DNA from: Tribonema minus
Lineage: Eukaryota; Sar; Xanthophyceae; Tribonematales; Tribonemataceae
Length of the DNA: 64,000 bases
Reading direction: 5' to 3'
NCBI GenBank assembly: GCA_017506865.1
Contig: JAFCMP010000179.1
Coordinates: forward strand, 682,001 to 746,000
The number at the start of each line of letters is the position of its first letter. Position 1 is the first letter of the stretch. The notes under the pieces are model-generated. The model ran no database searches, was not told the origin of the DNA, and worked only from the letters and a program-made list of their open reading frames with translations. Made by a program: the position numbers and the translations under genes. This document shows positions 1-11,041 of this stretch, one piece after another.

Positions 1-3000
1 CACACCCCTGTAATACAGTTGTCCTATCATATTAGCTGTGTCCTAGACCTGGGTTGTTCTGCTTTCTGTGCTTGGTACATTGAGGTATGTAATTTATGCT
101 CCGAGTTTTGTTGTCCAAGATCGAAAGTGTGTGTGAGGTCGGGGTGACACGGGTGCAAGCTGTCCCTACATGAGTGCTCATCATACTTGGGCTTTGTGTT
201 CGACCCTAAGTCAGGTCAGTACGGCGCTCGCTAGATTTTTATAACCTGCCAATGAATATGGTTCCTGATTGAAAGCGTAGGTGAGATCAGTGTCACACGG
301 TTCAAACTGTCTCTACATGGCAACTCACCATACTGAGCCTTGAGGCCCACACTTGAACTTATGCTGAAACTTGAAGTTCCTGAGGCCGGGCCTGTCGAAA
401 AAAGTATTTCTCAGAGGCTGACCCTAAATGGGGTCGGTACGACGCTCGCTAGATTTTCGTAAAGTGCAAATAAATCAGGCTCCTGATCGAAAGTGTAGGT
501 GAGATCAGGCTAAGGCATGTTCAAGCCTCCCCTACATGAGAACTCATCATACCGAGCCTTGAGGCCCACACTTGAACTTTTGTGTGTACTTGAAGTTAAT
601 TTGAATGCCCATCAATCATGGCGCAAGATCAAAGGTGTAGGTTAGATCAGGCTGATGCAGGTTCAAGCTGTCCCTACATGGCAACTCACCAAACCGAGCC
701 TGGAGGCCCACACTTGAACTTTGGAGGCCCACACTTGAACTTATGCTGAAACTTGAAGTTCCTGAGGCCGGGCCTGTCGAAAAAAGTATTTCTCAGAGGC
801 TGACCCTAAATGGGGTCGGTACGACGCTCGCTAGATTTTCGTAAAGTGCAAATAAATCAGGCTCCTGATCGAAAGTGTAGGTGAGATCAGTCTGATGCAG
901 GTTCAAGCCTCCCCTACATGAGAACTCATCATACCGAGCCTCTAGGCCAACACTTGAACTTTTGTGTGTACTTGAAGTTACTTTGAATGCCCATCAATCA
1001 AGACTCAAGATCAACAGTGTAGGTGAGGTCAGGCTAACAGAGGTTCAAGCTGTCCCTACATGGCAACTCACCATACTGAGCCTTGAGGCCCACACTTGAA
1101 CTTATGCTGAAACTTGAAGTTCCTGAGGCCGGCCCTGTCGAAAAAAGTATTTCTCAGAGGCTGACCCTAAATGGGGTCGGTACGACGCTCGCTAGATTTT
1201 CGTAAAGTGCAAATAAATCAGGCTCCTGATCGAAAGTGTAGGTGAGATCGGGCTAAGGCATGTTCAAGCCTCCCCTACATGAGAACTCATCATACCGAGC
1301 CTCTAGGCCAACACTTGAGCTTTTGTGTGTACTTGAAGTTAATTTGAATGCCCAACAATCATGGCTCAAGGTCACTAGTGTAGGTGAGATCTGTGTGATG
1401 CAGGTTCAAGCGGTCCCTACATGAGCAGTCACCATACCAGGCCTTTGTGCACAAACTTGAACTTATGCTGAAACTTGAAGTTCCTGAGTCTGGGCCTGTC
1501 GAAAAAAGTATTTCTCAGAGGCTGACCCTAAATGGGGTCGGTACGACGCTCGCTAGATTTTCGTAAAGTGCAAATAAATCAGGCTCGTGATCGAAAGTGT
1601 AGGTGAGATCAGGATAAGGCATGTTCAAGCCTCCCCTACATGAGAACTCGCCATACCGAGCCTCTAGGCCAACACTTGAGCTTTTGTGTGTACTTGAAGT
1701 TAATTTGAATGCCCAACAATCATGGCTCAAGGTCACTAGTGTAGGTGAGATCTGTGTGATGCAGGTTCAAGCGGTCCCTACATGAGCAGTCACCATACCA
1801 GGCCTTTGTGCACAAACTTGAACTTATGCTGAAACTTGAAGTTCCTGAGTCTGGGCCTGTCGAAAAAAGTATTTCTCAGAGGCTGACCCTAAATGGGGTC
1901 GGTACGACGCTCGCTAGATTTTCGTAAAGTGCAAATAAATCAGGCTCCTGATCGAAAGTGTAGGTGAGATCAGGATAAGGCATGTTCAAGCCTCCCCTAC
2001 ATGAGAACTCGCCATACCGAGCCTCTTGGCCAACACTTGAACTTTTGTGTGTACTTGAAGTTAATTTGAATGCCCAACAATCATGGCTCAAGGTCACTAG
2101 TGTAGGTGAGATCTGTGTGATGCAGGTTCAAGCGGTCCCTACATGAGCAGTCACCATACCAGGCCTTTGTGCACAAACTTGAACTTATGCTGAAACTTGA
2201 AGTTCCTGAGTCTGGGCCTGTCGAAAAAAGTATTTCTCAGAGGCTGACCCTAAATGGGGTCGGTACGACGCTCGCTAGATTTTCGTAAAGTGCAAATAAA
2301 TCAGGCTCCTGATCGAAAGTGTAGGTGAGATCAGGATAAGGCATGTTCAAGCCTCCCCTACATGAGAACTCGCCATACCGAGCCTCTAGGCCAACACTTG
2401 AACTTTTGTGTGTATTTGAAGTTAATTTGAATGCCCAACAATCATGGCTCAAGGTCACTAGTGTAGGTGAGATCTGTGTGATGCAGGTTCAAGCGGTCCC
2501 TACATGAGCAGTCACCATACCAGGCCTTTGTGCACAAAGTTGAACTTATGCTGAAACTTGAAGTTCCTGAGTCTGGGCCTGTCGAAAAAAGTATTTCTCA
2601 GAGACTGACCCTAAATGGGGTCGGTACGACGCTCGCTAGATTTTCGTAAAGTGCAAATAAATCAGGCTCCTGATCGAAAGTGTAGGTGAGATCAGGATAA
2701 GGCATGTTCAAGCCTCCCCTACATGAGAACTCGCCATACCGAGCCTCTAGGCCAACACTTGAACTTTTGTGTGTACTTGAAGTTAATTTGAATGCCCAAC
2801 AATCATGGCTCAAGGTCACTAGTGTAGGTGAGATCTGTGTGATGCAGGTTCAAGCGGTCCCTACATGAGCAGTCACCATACCAGGCCTTTGTGCACAAAC
2901 TTGAACTTATGCTGAAACTTGAAGTTCCTGAGTCTGGGCCTGTCGAAAAAAGTATTTCTCAGAGGCTGACCCTAAATGGGGTCGGTACGACGCTCGCTAG

Positions 3001-3455
3001 ATTTTCGTAAAGTGCAAATAAATCAGGCTCCTGATCGAAAGTGTAGGTGAGATCAGGATAAGGCATGTTCAAGCCTCCCCTACATGAGAACTCGCCATAC
3101 CGAGCCTCTAGGCCAACACTTGAACTTTTGTGTGTACTTGAAGTTAATTTGAATGCCCAACAATCATGGCTCAAGGTCACTAGTGTAGGTGAGGTCAGGA
3201 TAAGATAGGTTCAATCTATCCCTGCACAAGTGCTCTCCATACCAGGCCTTGTGCTCAAACTTGAAGTCTGAGTACTTGCAGTTCTTAAGGCTGAGCCTGT
3301 CGAAAGAAGTGTTCATAAAGTGTAAATAATTGTAGCTCACGATCGAAAGTGAGGTGAGGTCAAGCTAAGAGAGGTTCAATCAACCCCTACATGAGCAGTC
3401 ACCATACCAGGCCTTTGTGCTCAAACTTGAATCAACCTGTCCCCACATGAGTGCT
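1..3455 (+). repeat. Satellite array A (361-bp higher-order repeat)
   Basis: About nine head-to-tail units. The landmark TCGAAAAAAGTATTTCTCAG recurs near 398, 778, 1138, 1499, 1860, 2221, 2582 and 2943, so the period settles at exactly 361 bp. The five units from about 1450 to 3180 are nearly identical; outer units are more diverged. Each unit contains a conserved core (for example 1524-1566) plus two related subunits of about 120-150 bp that share GTGTAGGTGAGATC, a GTTCAAGC block and ACTTGAAGTT, so it is a nested repeat. The array runs off the left end of the window. Open frames of 73 codons on the minus strand recur once per unit and are by-products of the repeat. Confidence 0.97.
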
Positions 3456-3481
3456 TTTGTTGGATTTGATACTTTGGCTGA

Positions 3482-3733
3482 TTACGCTTGCGCTTTGTAT
3501 ATGCAAATCCCCCCCTGCCACACGCTTTCGATCTTCAGTGGCAGTCCAACGCGCTCTGCAGCTGCACACACTGCATCTGCGACAGCATCGGCCATCCTCT
3601 TATCTGGAGATACCCTCTCCTGGTGAACTACAATGCGGTTCTTCAGCACTGATTCGCCTTGCTCAGGTGTCATCACCACAGTGGAGTCTGCACTCTCCCT
3701 TGATAGTAGACTATCCAACAACACTTGTGACAT
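3482..3733 (-). CDS. Small hypothetical protein
   Basis: An 83-residue frame with an ATG at 3733-3731, beginning MSQVLLDSLLSRESADS. It is mostly polar and helical with a Val/Ala-rich stretch (ADAVADAVCAAAERVG) near residues 50-65 and ends in a short hydrophobic tail (GGICIYKAQA). It lies directly inside the end of satellite array A. I recognise no family. The frame is short, so it may be chance. Confidence 0.35.
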   Translation of the reverse strand: MSQVLLDSLLSRESADSTVVMTPEQGESVLKNRIVVHQERVSPDKRMADAVADAVCAAAERVGLPLKIESVWQGGICIYKAQA

Positions 3734-4125
3734 TGATCTGTGTTTCTCACTGATTGTCAGAGATTTAATTGTAGGCTCACGTTACACACGTAGGGTTGCA
3801 ACACAGCACTAGCAGTTACGCAGTCTGCAGCTGACGAACAAGGACAGGTGCACACCTTCATAGACATACATTGTTCTGACTCGGAGTACGACGTTACAGC
3901 ATGCAATCTCGGGGTTAGTTTCAACGGACCCGGACATCCGGGAAATGCAACGTCAGCACAAACGCCAATCCCGGAATGACATTGCGTTCTGTCGGAGTTC
4001 GGAGAAACCTTTTGGCATACGTCAACATCTTCAACAGCCACGGCAGCTGCTACCCGTCCCATTCTCATTCTCACTGTCTCATTCACACATCGAGCAAACG
4101 ACACTAAAGACAAGACACGCTGAAG

Positions 4126-4799
4126 ATGGCCCTACTGATGACCGGCGCCTACGGCAGGCCCATCCATACGGTGAGCGCTCCACCACCTCAAGTGTACTGT
4201 ACAGCATTTCGACGAAGTGAGGGTGGAATCTATCGCTGATCTCAAGGGTCTCAAGAGTGTCAGTTACCGCGAAGGCAACGCCATGCCTGTGCACAGAACA
4301 CTTATATGCCTAGCATCCTAAGCCCGCCTAAACACGCACGATCGCTCGCTCAGCAGCAGTGCCTTTCTTGTGATATGCTTTATCTCACCGCCGCCTTTTC
4401 CCGTACCCGCCCCGCTCACTTATGCAGGCACGCTTTACAAGTCCTGCCGACGTCGCCCATACTCTCAACGACATGGGCAAGTCTGCCATGACCATCCAGC
4501 AGCTCTACACGGACCTGTACCGTAATTCTCTCGCCCAGACCCAGTACATCTCCGCGCTGCAGTACCACATTGTGAAACTGCAGAAGGAGCGCTCTCTGTT
4601 GTGGGACGCCGCTAGAAAGAAGGGTGTCCACCTCATTGACTCAGCCAGCTTGGACGCTATCGTGAAGCGCCAACGGGAGGAAACGGATGCTGAGAGCGAT
4701 ACCGAGAACCCGACCCCCGCTTCGTCCGTGAGCCAGAACACACGTGCTAGAGCTGCCAAGGCCGAAGCCAATCATCCTCACAAGAAGCAGCGCCTCTAA
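4126..4799 (+). CDS. Small helical, probably nuclear protein (two exons)
   Basis: The second exon encodes a compact helical protein: residues such as YISALQYHIVKLQKERSLLW form a clear amphipathic or coiled-coil helix, followed by an acidic, Ser/Thr-rich linker and a basic C-terminus ending KKQRL that looks like a nuclear localisation signal. The open frame could start at the ATG at 4422. I prefer a spliced start: ATG at 4126 opens 15 codons (MALLMTGAYGRPIHT), then ACG|GTGAGC (donor at 4171) and TATGCAG|GCACGC (acceptor at 4427) join the two parts in phase 0. The family is unknown. It may bind DNA or another protein, but nothing proves it. Confidence 0.55.
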
Positions 4800-5135
4800 G
4801 GCCGCAATCAGGGCAGTTGAACGTCATGGAGAGCTTTACTAAGAGTCCCTGGCATAACGATGACCGGGCTCTCTGCTTGCTGTTTGTCTCAGCGGTAGGG
4901 AAGGTGTACGTCCCAGATTTTCGATCGCTGAGCATTTTCATGTATCACGCAAGGGTAGGTCACACTCTTGCGCGGTGGTCATACTGGGTGTGATGTGTTG
5001 ATGGACCATGTGTGTTAATGAGTGCAGTTTTGTGTAGAGGCACTCTGTACAAGTTCATCTGTCGTTTCGATACCCAAAATAATGAACGCTGTGTGTTTAT
5101 CTTCAAGTGGCGCTGGCTGTTTCCCTCAATGTTTG
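4800..5135. other. Intergenic, no gene seen
   Basis: The stretch between the helical-protein gene and the minus-strand small membrane protein holds only short overlapping frames without ATG starts or recognisable motifs. No repeat or hairpin stands out. Confidence 0.5.
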
Positions 5136-5357
5136 TCATGCTTTCTCCTGCACTTTGCTGTTCTGTGCAAGGTTCACATCACTGTTTATGCTCGTTTCAG
5201 TTTTTGATTCGCTCTGACATATGCCCAGGTTGCACTTGCAGCTATACACACCGTGAATGATGCCTTGCACGTGACCCTTTGTCACTATAGGTAGCAACTC
5301 GGAGATTGCAAGCAATGCGGATATGACTGCACTGAATGCTTCAAGGTTGAAAGTCAT
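5136..5357 (-). CDS. Small membrane-associated protein of giant-virus type
   Basis: A 73-residue protein with a good ATG at 5357. It starts MTFNLEAFSAVISALLAISE, then LLPIV and a QGIIH segment. The N-terminal 27 residues form one hydrophobic or amphipathic helix; the rest is polar with two Cys-x-Cys-like positions. The pattern of a short hydrophobic helix followed by ELLP and NGIxH recalls small uncharacterised membrane proteins of nucleocytoplasmic large DNA viruses. That link is from memory of the pattern and is weak. It overlaps shadow frames on the other strand. Confidence 0.45.
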   Translation of the reverse strand: MTFNLEAFSAVISALLAISELLPIVTKGHVQGIIHGVYSCKCNLGICQSESKTETSINSDVNLAQNSKVQEKA

Positions 5358-5445
5358 CTTTGTATGTTGCTGTAGGCAAACAAAAAAATGTGCATACAGA
5401 GCATGTGCGAGGTCTGTTTGCTTCCGTGCGTTTTAAGTAAAGATA

Positions 5446-6041
5446 ATGCTGCCTGCTGCTGATGACGTTGTGCAGTTTGTCAGCACCTTGGAATTTGCCG
5501 TTGACTCGGATGAGTACGATTCCCTGCTGGAAATTGAGAAAGTCTACTGCACAATCAATGCACCGTGCATATCGAAAAGCAGGTAACTGTCGAGCTGCTT
5601 GAAGAGCGCGGGTACTCTGTCTCGGATGCAAATGCATGCGGCAAGAAATGCATAGCATGGAGCGATACTGCACAGGTAAGCCGGCATAGTCAGTCCTTTC
5701 CAACAGCATGTGATGTCAGGATGTGCACTGAAAGGTGGCCAGGTGAGAGCGCTGAAGAGCGAAACACTCGACTCTCCATGGCAAAGATCAAGCAGGAGAT
5801 CAGTCTGGCTGCAAAAAGTGGTCAATCATCTGTTACCCATTGTTTTTGGCGGCATGCAGGAGCCGAAAGCTGTGACCATGATCGAGAGTGCATCATCGTC
5901 AGAAAGCGTCTTGCAGATCTTGGCTATGACTGCACAATCGGCCATAGCCACGTCCTGCATATATCATGGAGCACACCTGTGTCAGGTCAGCCCCCTCAGT
6001 CAGCCCCTTTGCCAGATCCAACCTGCTGTAGCATCTGCTAG
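5446..6041 (+). pseudogene. Protein with repeated L..RGY...IxW motif, frame-shifted or spliced
   Basis: ATG at 5446 opens 46 codons (MLPAADDVVQFVSTLEFAVD and on) that end at TAA 5584. A second frame starting after a TGA just upstream continues QVTVELLEERGYSVSD...CIAWSD and, further on, ISLAAKSGQSSV...RLADLGYDC...HISW. The two parts carry the same motif (hydrophobic-xx-L-xx-GY-x-V ... I-x-W), which I associate with small uncharacterised giant-virus proteins. To make one protein the frames must be joined by a short intron or a lost base. A candidate intron is GTCTAC...AAGCAG, about 45 nt at 5541-5582. The reading frame then stays open to 6041 and ends 108 bp before the SF1 helicase. Either a decayed gene or a spliced one. 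Confidence 0.45.
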
Positions 6042-6149
6042 AGTCAAACTATGAAGAAGGTGCGCTTCAAGCCGCACATATAAAATGTTGCGGTATTTAC
6101 AACAGAGTGTGCGTACCGTGTAATTCACACTACGAATCTCGTACCGAGC

Positions 6150-7529
6150 ATGACAAAGCGCGCACCTCATCGTGCTGAGGCAATGCCCCACAAGCGGCCA
6201 AGCCCATATGAGAAGAAGGTTGATGTGCAAGCTGAGTCTGCCCCGCCAAAGACAAATCAACAGATGCTCCAGGAGGATGCCGAGACACGGGAGAAGTTTG
6301 TGGCCATGGAGCTACGTGACGGCAGCATACACGTGCTTCACGCTGGCGCAGGAGCCGGCAAGACCACACTTTCTATCCGCCTCATGAAATCCGTTGCCGA
6401 GAGATACCCGGAGGCAGAGTGCATCGCGCTCACCTTTAATGTGGCAGCAGCTGCTGACGGAGAAGCCAAGGTAAACGGAGCGCAAAGGCTGACGTTCAAA
6501 ACTATTGACAGCATGCTTTACGCTCTGTACGCTGATGAAGTCAAGAACTCTATTAAGGTAGACTTCAATGTGACAGAGGAAGTGATGAAACTCGCACAGC
6601 GTGTGCTAAGGAGGACTGTGACTGCCGAGCAGGCCCGCTCATATGGCGACCAGCTGGAGACCGCATGCAACCGAGGCTGTTTGAAGGACTTGGGGAGTTC
6701 ATCTCTTGCCTTGTGGAATGCGGGCATACAAGGTACATGGTGGTCTCACTCAATGCTCAGGGTGCGAGCACGTGATGACCCGCAGCGCCGCTTTGCAAAC
6801 TTCATGGCCAAGTACAAGCTTGTCATTGTGGACGAGGCTCAAGACCTTAACCTGGTGATGATCGCATTGATGACCCAGATATACCACGCGACGACGACAG
6901 TCTACGTCGGTGACTCCGCACAGGCAATCTACGGGTTCATGGAGTGCACCGACGTCAAGCACACTCTGCAGCAAGAGTATGTAGACTGGACGCTATACAC
7001 GACTTTTCGGTTCGGCCAGGTGGTTTGTGATTTTGTCAACGTCAGGCACCTTTGCAGCTCGCCTGCTGTAGCTCACCCAGACAACACCAACACGCGCATC
7101 GAGATTGTGGACAACGACCAGGCGATCATGGACGGCGCGCACACTGTTTTAGTTCGCAAGTGGACCGAGATCCTGCAGACGGCAGACAGGTACACCCAGG
7201 CGGGCCGCTCCGTCTCGATTGATAAGGACAAGGTTACTGAGATTATAAACTGCGCGTCGTCCACCCTGCGGAGCACATGGGACAGAAGCCTCTTCAAGAA
7301 GATCGACAAGCTGCAGGTGATTGCAATCCTGGCCAGAGTCAATCAAGAAGATGCCACTGACTCCATCGTTTTGAGTACAGTTCACGGTTTCAAGGGTTTA
7401 GAGGCCGATCGCGTGTTGGTCACACGATCCGTGAGGAATGCAAGGAACGACGACGAAATCCGCCTGCTTTATGTAGCAGTCACAAGGGCTAAGCACACGC
7501 TGTACCTGCACAGGTGCCGCAGTGGCTGA
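6150..7529 (+). CDS. Superfamily 1 (UvrD/FBH1-like) DNA helicase
   Basis: An intact 459-residue helicase from the ATG at 6150. All SF1A motifs are in order: Walker A HAGAGAGKTT (64-73), motif Ia TFN (95-97), motif II VIVDEAQDLN (225-234), motif III VYVGDSAQAIYGF (251-263), motif IV TTFRFG (284-289), motif V STVHGFKGLEADRVLV (409-424) and motif VI RLLYVAVTRAKHTLYL (438-453). The protein is short for UvrD/Rep. Its compact 1A/2A core with few insertions resembles FBH1-type helicases and versions in large DNA viruses. It should unwind DNA 3'-5' with ATP, in repair or recombination. The N-terminal 35 residues are basic and disordered, possibly a nuclear signal. No intron. Start choice: first ATG of the frame, with little room upstream. 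Confidence 0.93.
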   Translation: MTKRAPHRAEAMPHKRPSPYEKKVDVQAESAPPKTNQQMLQEDAETREKFVAMELRDGSIHVLHAGAGAGKTTLSIRLMKSVAERYPEAECIALTFNVAAAADGEAKVNGAQRLTFKTIDSMLYALYADEVKNSIKVDFNVTEEVMKLAQRVLRRTVTAEQARSYGDQLETACNRGCLKDLGSSSLALWNAGIQGTWWSHSMLRVRARDDPQRRFANFMAKYKLVIVDEAQDLNLVMIALMTQIYHATTTVYVGDSAQAIYGFMECTDVKHTLQQEYVDWTLYTTFRFGQVVCDFVNVRHLCSSPAVAHPDNTNTRIEIVDNDQAIMDGAHTVLVRKWTEILQTADRYTQAGRSVSIDKDKVTEIINCASSTLRSTWDRSLFKKIDKLQVIAILARVNQEDATDSIVLSTVHGFKGLEADRVLVTRSVRNARNDDEIRLLYVAVTRAKHTLYLHRCRSG

Positions 7530-7862
7530 GTGCCGTCAATGTACCAGAATGCACATAAGCAGTCCCTCCGTTTTTGTTTTCTGCATTCTCACTTGCTCTT
7601 GTTGTGGTATTGGCTACTGCATCATGCGTACTGGCTCGGGCAGCTCAGGAGTCATGCTGCACAAATTGCTGCTGGGGCAGGCAGGCGGTGCATGCAGGTG
7701 CTCCATGCGTGTTGACATCGATGCTGTGCAGACGCGCAGCACACAATGCTGCTGCTTCATGCGAAGCACTGCATACAGATGATGATGGTAAAGCAGGTCT
7801 TGCATCGATGCAACAAATCAACAAAGGCAGAACAGAAGACAAGTGGTGTAAGTTGTCATCAT
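7530..7862. other. Convergent intergenic spacer
   Basis: The spacer lies between the 3' ends of the SF1 helicase (plus) and the SF2 helicase half (minus). It has an open frame with a signal-peptide-like, Cys-rich translation (from about 7559), but that frame has no ATG. I see no supported gene. Confidence 0.5.
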
Positions 7863-9578
7863 TCACTCATCACGCATGCCATACTTGCCCTCCCAGCTAA
7901 ATAACGCTGCGTTCAGAGCATTGATGCGCTCAGTGGACAAGTTGGCTCTCTTTGCGCGCTGTTGATTTTGCCAGTTTCCCACATTGTACTTCTCACCATC
8001 GATTATAACCGAGGTTCGCGCCGTTACTTTCCCCTGAGCATGTGCTGTGCGCCAGGCGTTAAAAGTGGCGCTCCATGTCTCATCACGCTTGTTGCCGATA
8101 TGTTTTATCGCAGCCAGCTTTGTGATGCGCTCGGCAGACAATGTCCCAGCTGCATGATATGCACGCTGTTTTTTGATCCAGAATCCAACCTTGAATGTTT
8201 CCCCCCCCATTGTATATGTAGAAGCTTGTGCAATTGGACCTTCAGCGCTGGCAAGGCGCCACGCCTCATAGTTGACGTCCCACGGCTGTTTGGGTTGCAC
8301 TGACTTGAGCATCCCGGCTTTCTCCAGCTTCGCTACTCTATCTGCGCTGAGGGTGCCGTCCCTCCAGTATGCTCGCTGGTTTTGCTGCCAGATACCGATA
8401 TTGCACTCCTCCCCCTCTACCGTGATCTGTGTCTTTCCAACAACATCACCCTCAGCCGCAGCCAGCTGCCACACTGCGAGCATTCTATCCCACTGCCACT
8501 GTGAGTAGCCGACAATGCCTCGCTGGATGATGGCAACGGCCTTGTCTACCGCTTTTCTCTCCTTGCTCCTGTCTGCCTTCTCCAACGATGGCGCCATGAC
8601 TGAGATGCGCTGCTCCCAGTCCGGCATATCTTGGCACAGGTCCACCATACTCTCCGGTGCTGACCAGACAAGGACAGTGGCCACCTCCTTTCCAGGATAT
8701 ATGCGCGTGCAGCGCCCGGCCCGCTGCATGTAGAGGCAGTCGTCTCCAATGGTATCGATGAAGACGCAGTCGACGGCTGGTATGTCAATGCCGTCGTCGA
8801 ATACGTGCACAGTGGAGACCAGTCGAACATGCTGTCTCGACCCCTCCCCCATCCACCGGATGATGGCCTCCCTCTCGGCCTGCGGTGTGTTGCCGGTGAC
8901 GACACGCGCCTCGGCATGCATGCCCGACCGCTCCAGCTCCATCACGGCGAGCTTTGCCAGCTCTGTTGCGGCGGCTATGGTAGGCTGGTATGTTATGAGG
9001 CGCCGGGGGGGGTCCGTGATGCGCATGATGGTCGTGGCTATGAATTCTGCCTTGATAGGTATGCCAGCGGTGGAGATATTCACACTGCGGGGGATTGTGA
9101 ACCGCTGTGGCACTATTATCCCGGCGTCCTCCGCCTCTTTGCTTGACATCATGTACCGGCGCTCCTCGTCGCTGCTTATAAGGCTGACAGGTATGCCACG
9201 TGGGGTCCCTGAGACCAGGATGACGTTGGGTGTGAGCGCTGTGAGAGCGCCCAGCTGATTAGAGTTGTAGTGGTGGCATTCATCGTATATGACCAGCACA
9301 TCGTCCCCCATCCCCTCGAGCTGTGCGGCTATCTTGGGAGCTGATTTGTAGGTGACATGCAGGATCAACACTCCGCTTGGCGGGCGAGTCACTTTGTCAA
9401 CATCTGTCGTGCCGTCCGAATCGAAAAGCACGGAGGTGAAGTCTCGAGCATGGTGGTTGAGCAGAGCGTCAAAGCGCCTCTTGGTCTGTGACACTTGTGC
9501 ACGACGCGGCGAGGCAACAACAATTGTTGTAAACTTATTCGCCACCTCGTGCAGGCAGAAGATGATGCATGTCAGCGT
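7863..9578 (-). pseudogene. C-terminal half of SF2 helicase with three HA repeats (split gene)
   Basis: The open frame reads from 9578 to 7863 and starts with the Thr of motif I: TLTCIIFCLHEVANKFTTIV. It lacks the Walker-A GxGK. Motif II is DECHHYNS, motif III VSGTP, motif V VHVFDDGIDIP and motif VI QRAGRCTRIY, giving a complete RecA2 domain of the type I/III restriction-helicase kind. Three C-terminal repeats follow (about residues 360-560), each with a W..W-x-LA-x-EG ... W-x-x-x-QRA ... LSxxRxxxL pattern. This is the helicase-associated HA domain (Pfam PF03457) common in algae. There is no ATG near the 5' end; the frame begins immediately after an AG (GAAAG|ACGCTG), as an exon would. The missing N-terminal part sits at 15929-16691, same strand. 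Transcribed as one gene it would need an intron of about 6.35 kb; otherwise it is a broken gene. Confidence 0.9.
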
Positions 9579-11041
9579 CTTTCATTATAGTAGGAGTCAC
9601 GCAAAAAGCCCCGCAGGGCTGTCCCGGAGAGCCACACTGCGGAGTCAGAGACCCCTTCCCAGGGCAGGGGTTACCCCCTGATGTTCAACAAAGCCGGAGC
9701 TCCCTGGTCATGAACTTTGGCAAATGCCATGTTTGCCTACTTATACCTGCTACTGTGCTATCGCCCACCACGCCGCATGCTGCACAAGAAGCTATAACCC
9801 TGACAGCCAACTCCACCCACCCTACACCCCGCAAGGCTACAGCCAAACTGTCTCCCCACAACCAGACCCGCCACAAGGCTACCCAGCTCCATGAAGACTC
9901 CATCCCAAAAATAGATTGCAGGCCAAGGTCACCTAAAGGGCCCTGAACTGGGGATATTGGCTATCGACATGGACACGGTGTCCCGAAGGATCTGAGCGCC
10001 AGGCACTGAAGCTAGAAAGAAAACTACCGTAACAAAGCGAGACTGCCCCCCGCACTACCCCTACTAATATCGCCAATTTTTCTCCCGCCAGCGATGAACG
10101 CCACTCCGGCTGCTCTCGCACACGCCAACCACGCAGAGCGCTCCCGCCGTTCTCCAAAACCCCCCAGCTGCTTCCGTCAGCTCCAGCCGCTCCAGCTGCC
10201 ACAGTGTGCGTCGACCGAACAAGCCCTCCGCCTTCCCGCAAGCGAACGCCAGCGCCACTCTCCCGTGACACCCCTCGGACACACGGTGTAGTACTTCTGG
10301 TTCATGGGGTAAACGTTTGAAACAGCAGCGGCTGCTGCTGTGCGCCAACAGCAACGCCCTGAGATGCTTCCAGCAGCTCCAAAAGTTGCTCATCTGTTAT
10401 GCCTCCATCGTCGCTAAGAAGCATACGCGCTGCTGCTCCTACCCGCCAAGCTCTGCTGCTGCTGCTGTTGGTGGTGTCAAATTTGCCCAGATTTGTTGCT
10501 GAAATTTTCAAATTTGTTGTCCAGCGATCAAGACCCCCCTGTCCATAGTGTCATCTGCGCCACTCGCCACTTTCCTAAATCCGTTTCACCGCACTTTTAC
10601 CTCTAAGGACCGCCTGATGGAAGTACACAGCGTAGGAGCTACACGACAGCAAGGAGGAGATCATGTTCGGGTGAGTGTCCGCAACCCTGACCTTCTGCAC
10701 ATGTGCTACAGGCATTTGCCATGCGATTAGCAATGCTCTGCTTAAGGGCACTCACCATCCGACTGCGATGCAACTGCACGATTCTACGCAGGTTTCTGTC
10801 CAAATTATCCTGGAGAGGTCAGCTGCAGAAGGTATGCGCAACTGTGGCTCTATTATTCAGTATTGTGGGCCAAGCCCTGCCTGAAGCGAAGTGGTGCGCG
10901 TTAGTAGTGCTCGCCATCAACGGGTTTTCGACCATTTATAAACCCGAAGAACAACAAACACTACCAGGGGCAACGCTGCCATGTTCGCCAGTAAAGCGCA
11001 GACCATCGGGCCAATCAGGTCGGATTTTGGCCCCTGTAGCA
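9579..11041. other. Unassigned stretch inside the split helicase
   Basis: The first 150 bp hold small perfect hairpins (AGCCC-CGCA-GGGCT at about 9607-9620 and GGGGT-T-ACCCC near 9668-9678), perhaps remnants of a mobile-element end. The rest is C-rich on the plus strand and carries only overlapping low-complexity frames. A TATA-like TTTATAAACCC lies near 10935-10945, about 100 bp before the ATG of the next gene. No gene can be supported between 9579 and 11041. Confidence 0.5.

Noticed and set aside
1515-3180. Five open frames of 73 codons, one per satellite unit, as a repeated gene family
   Set aside because: They lie on the minus strand within near-identical 361-bp units. Most older units have lost the frame, the starts are not consistent, and no motif is seen. 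The frame is a property of the repeat.
3181-3240. tRNA-like B-box (GGTTCAATC) in satellite subunits, suggesting a tRNA-derived SINE
   Set aside because: The B-box-like word is present, but no A-box at the right distance and no cloverleaf can be drawn.
1-3455. CRISPR array
   Set aside because: Units are hundreds of bases long with no short repeat/unique spacer alternation, and no cas genes are present.
3757-4294. Cys-rich minus-strand frames (3757-4113 and 4079-4294)
   Set aside because: Both start at non-ATG codons and overlap the better-supported first exon of the plus-strand gene at 4126.
7559-7900. Secreted Cys-rich peptide (signal-like LALVVVLATASCVLARAAQ)
   Set aside because: The frame begins after a TAA with no ATG before the hydrophobic stretch, and it lies in a convergent spacer.
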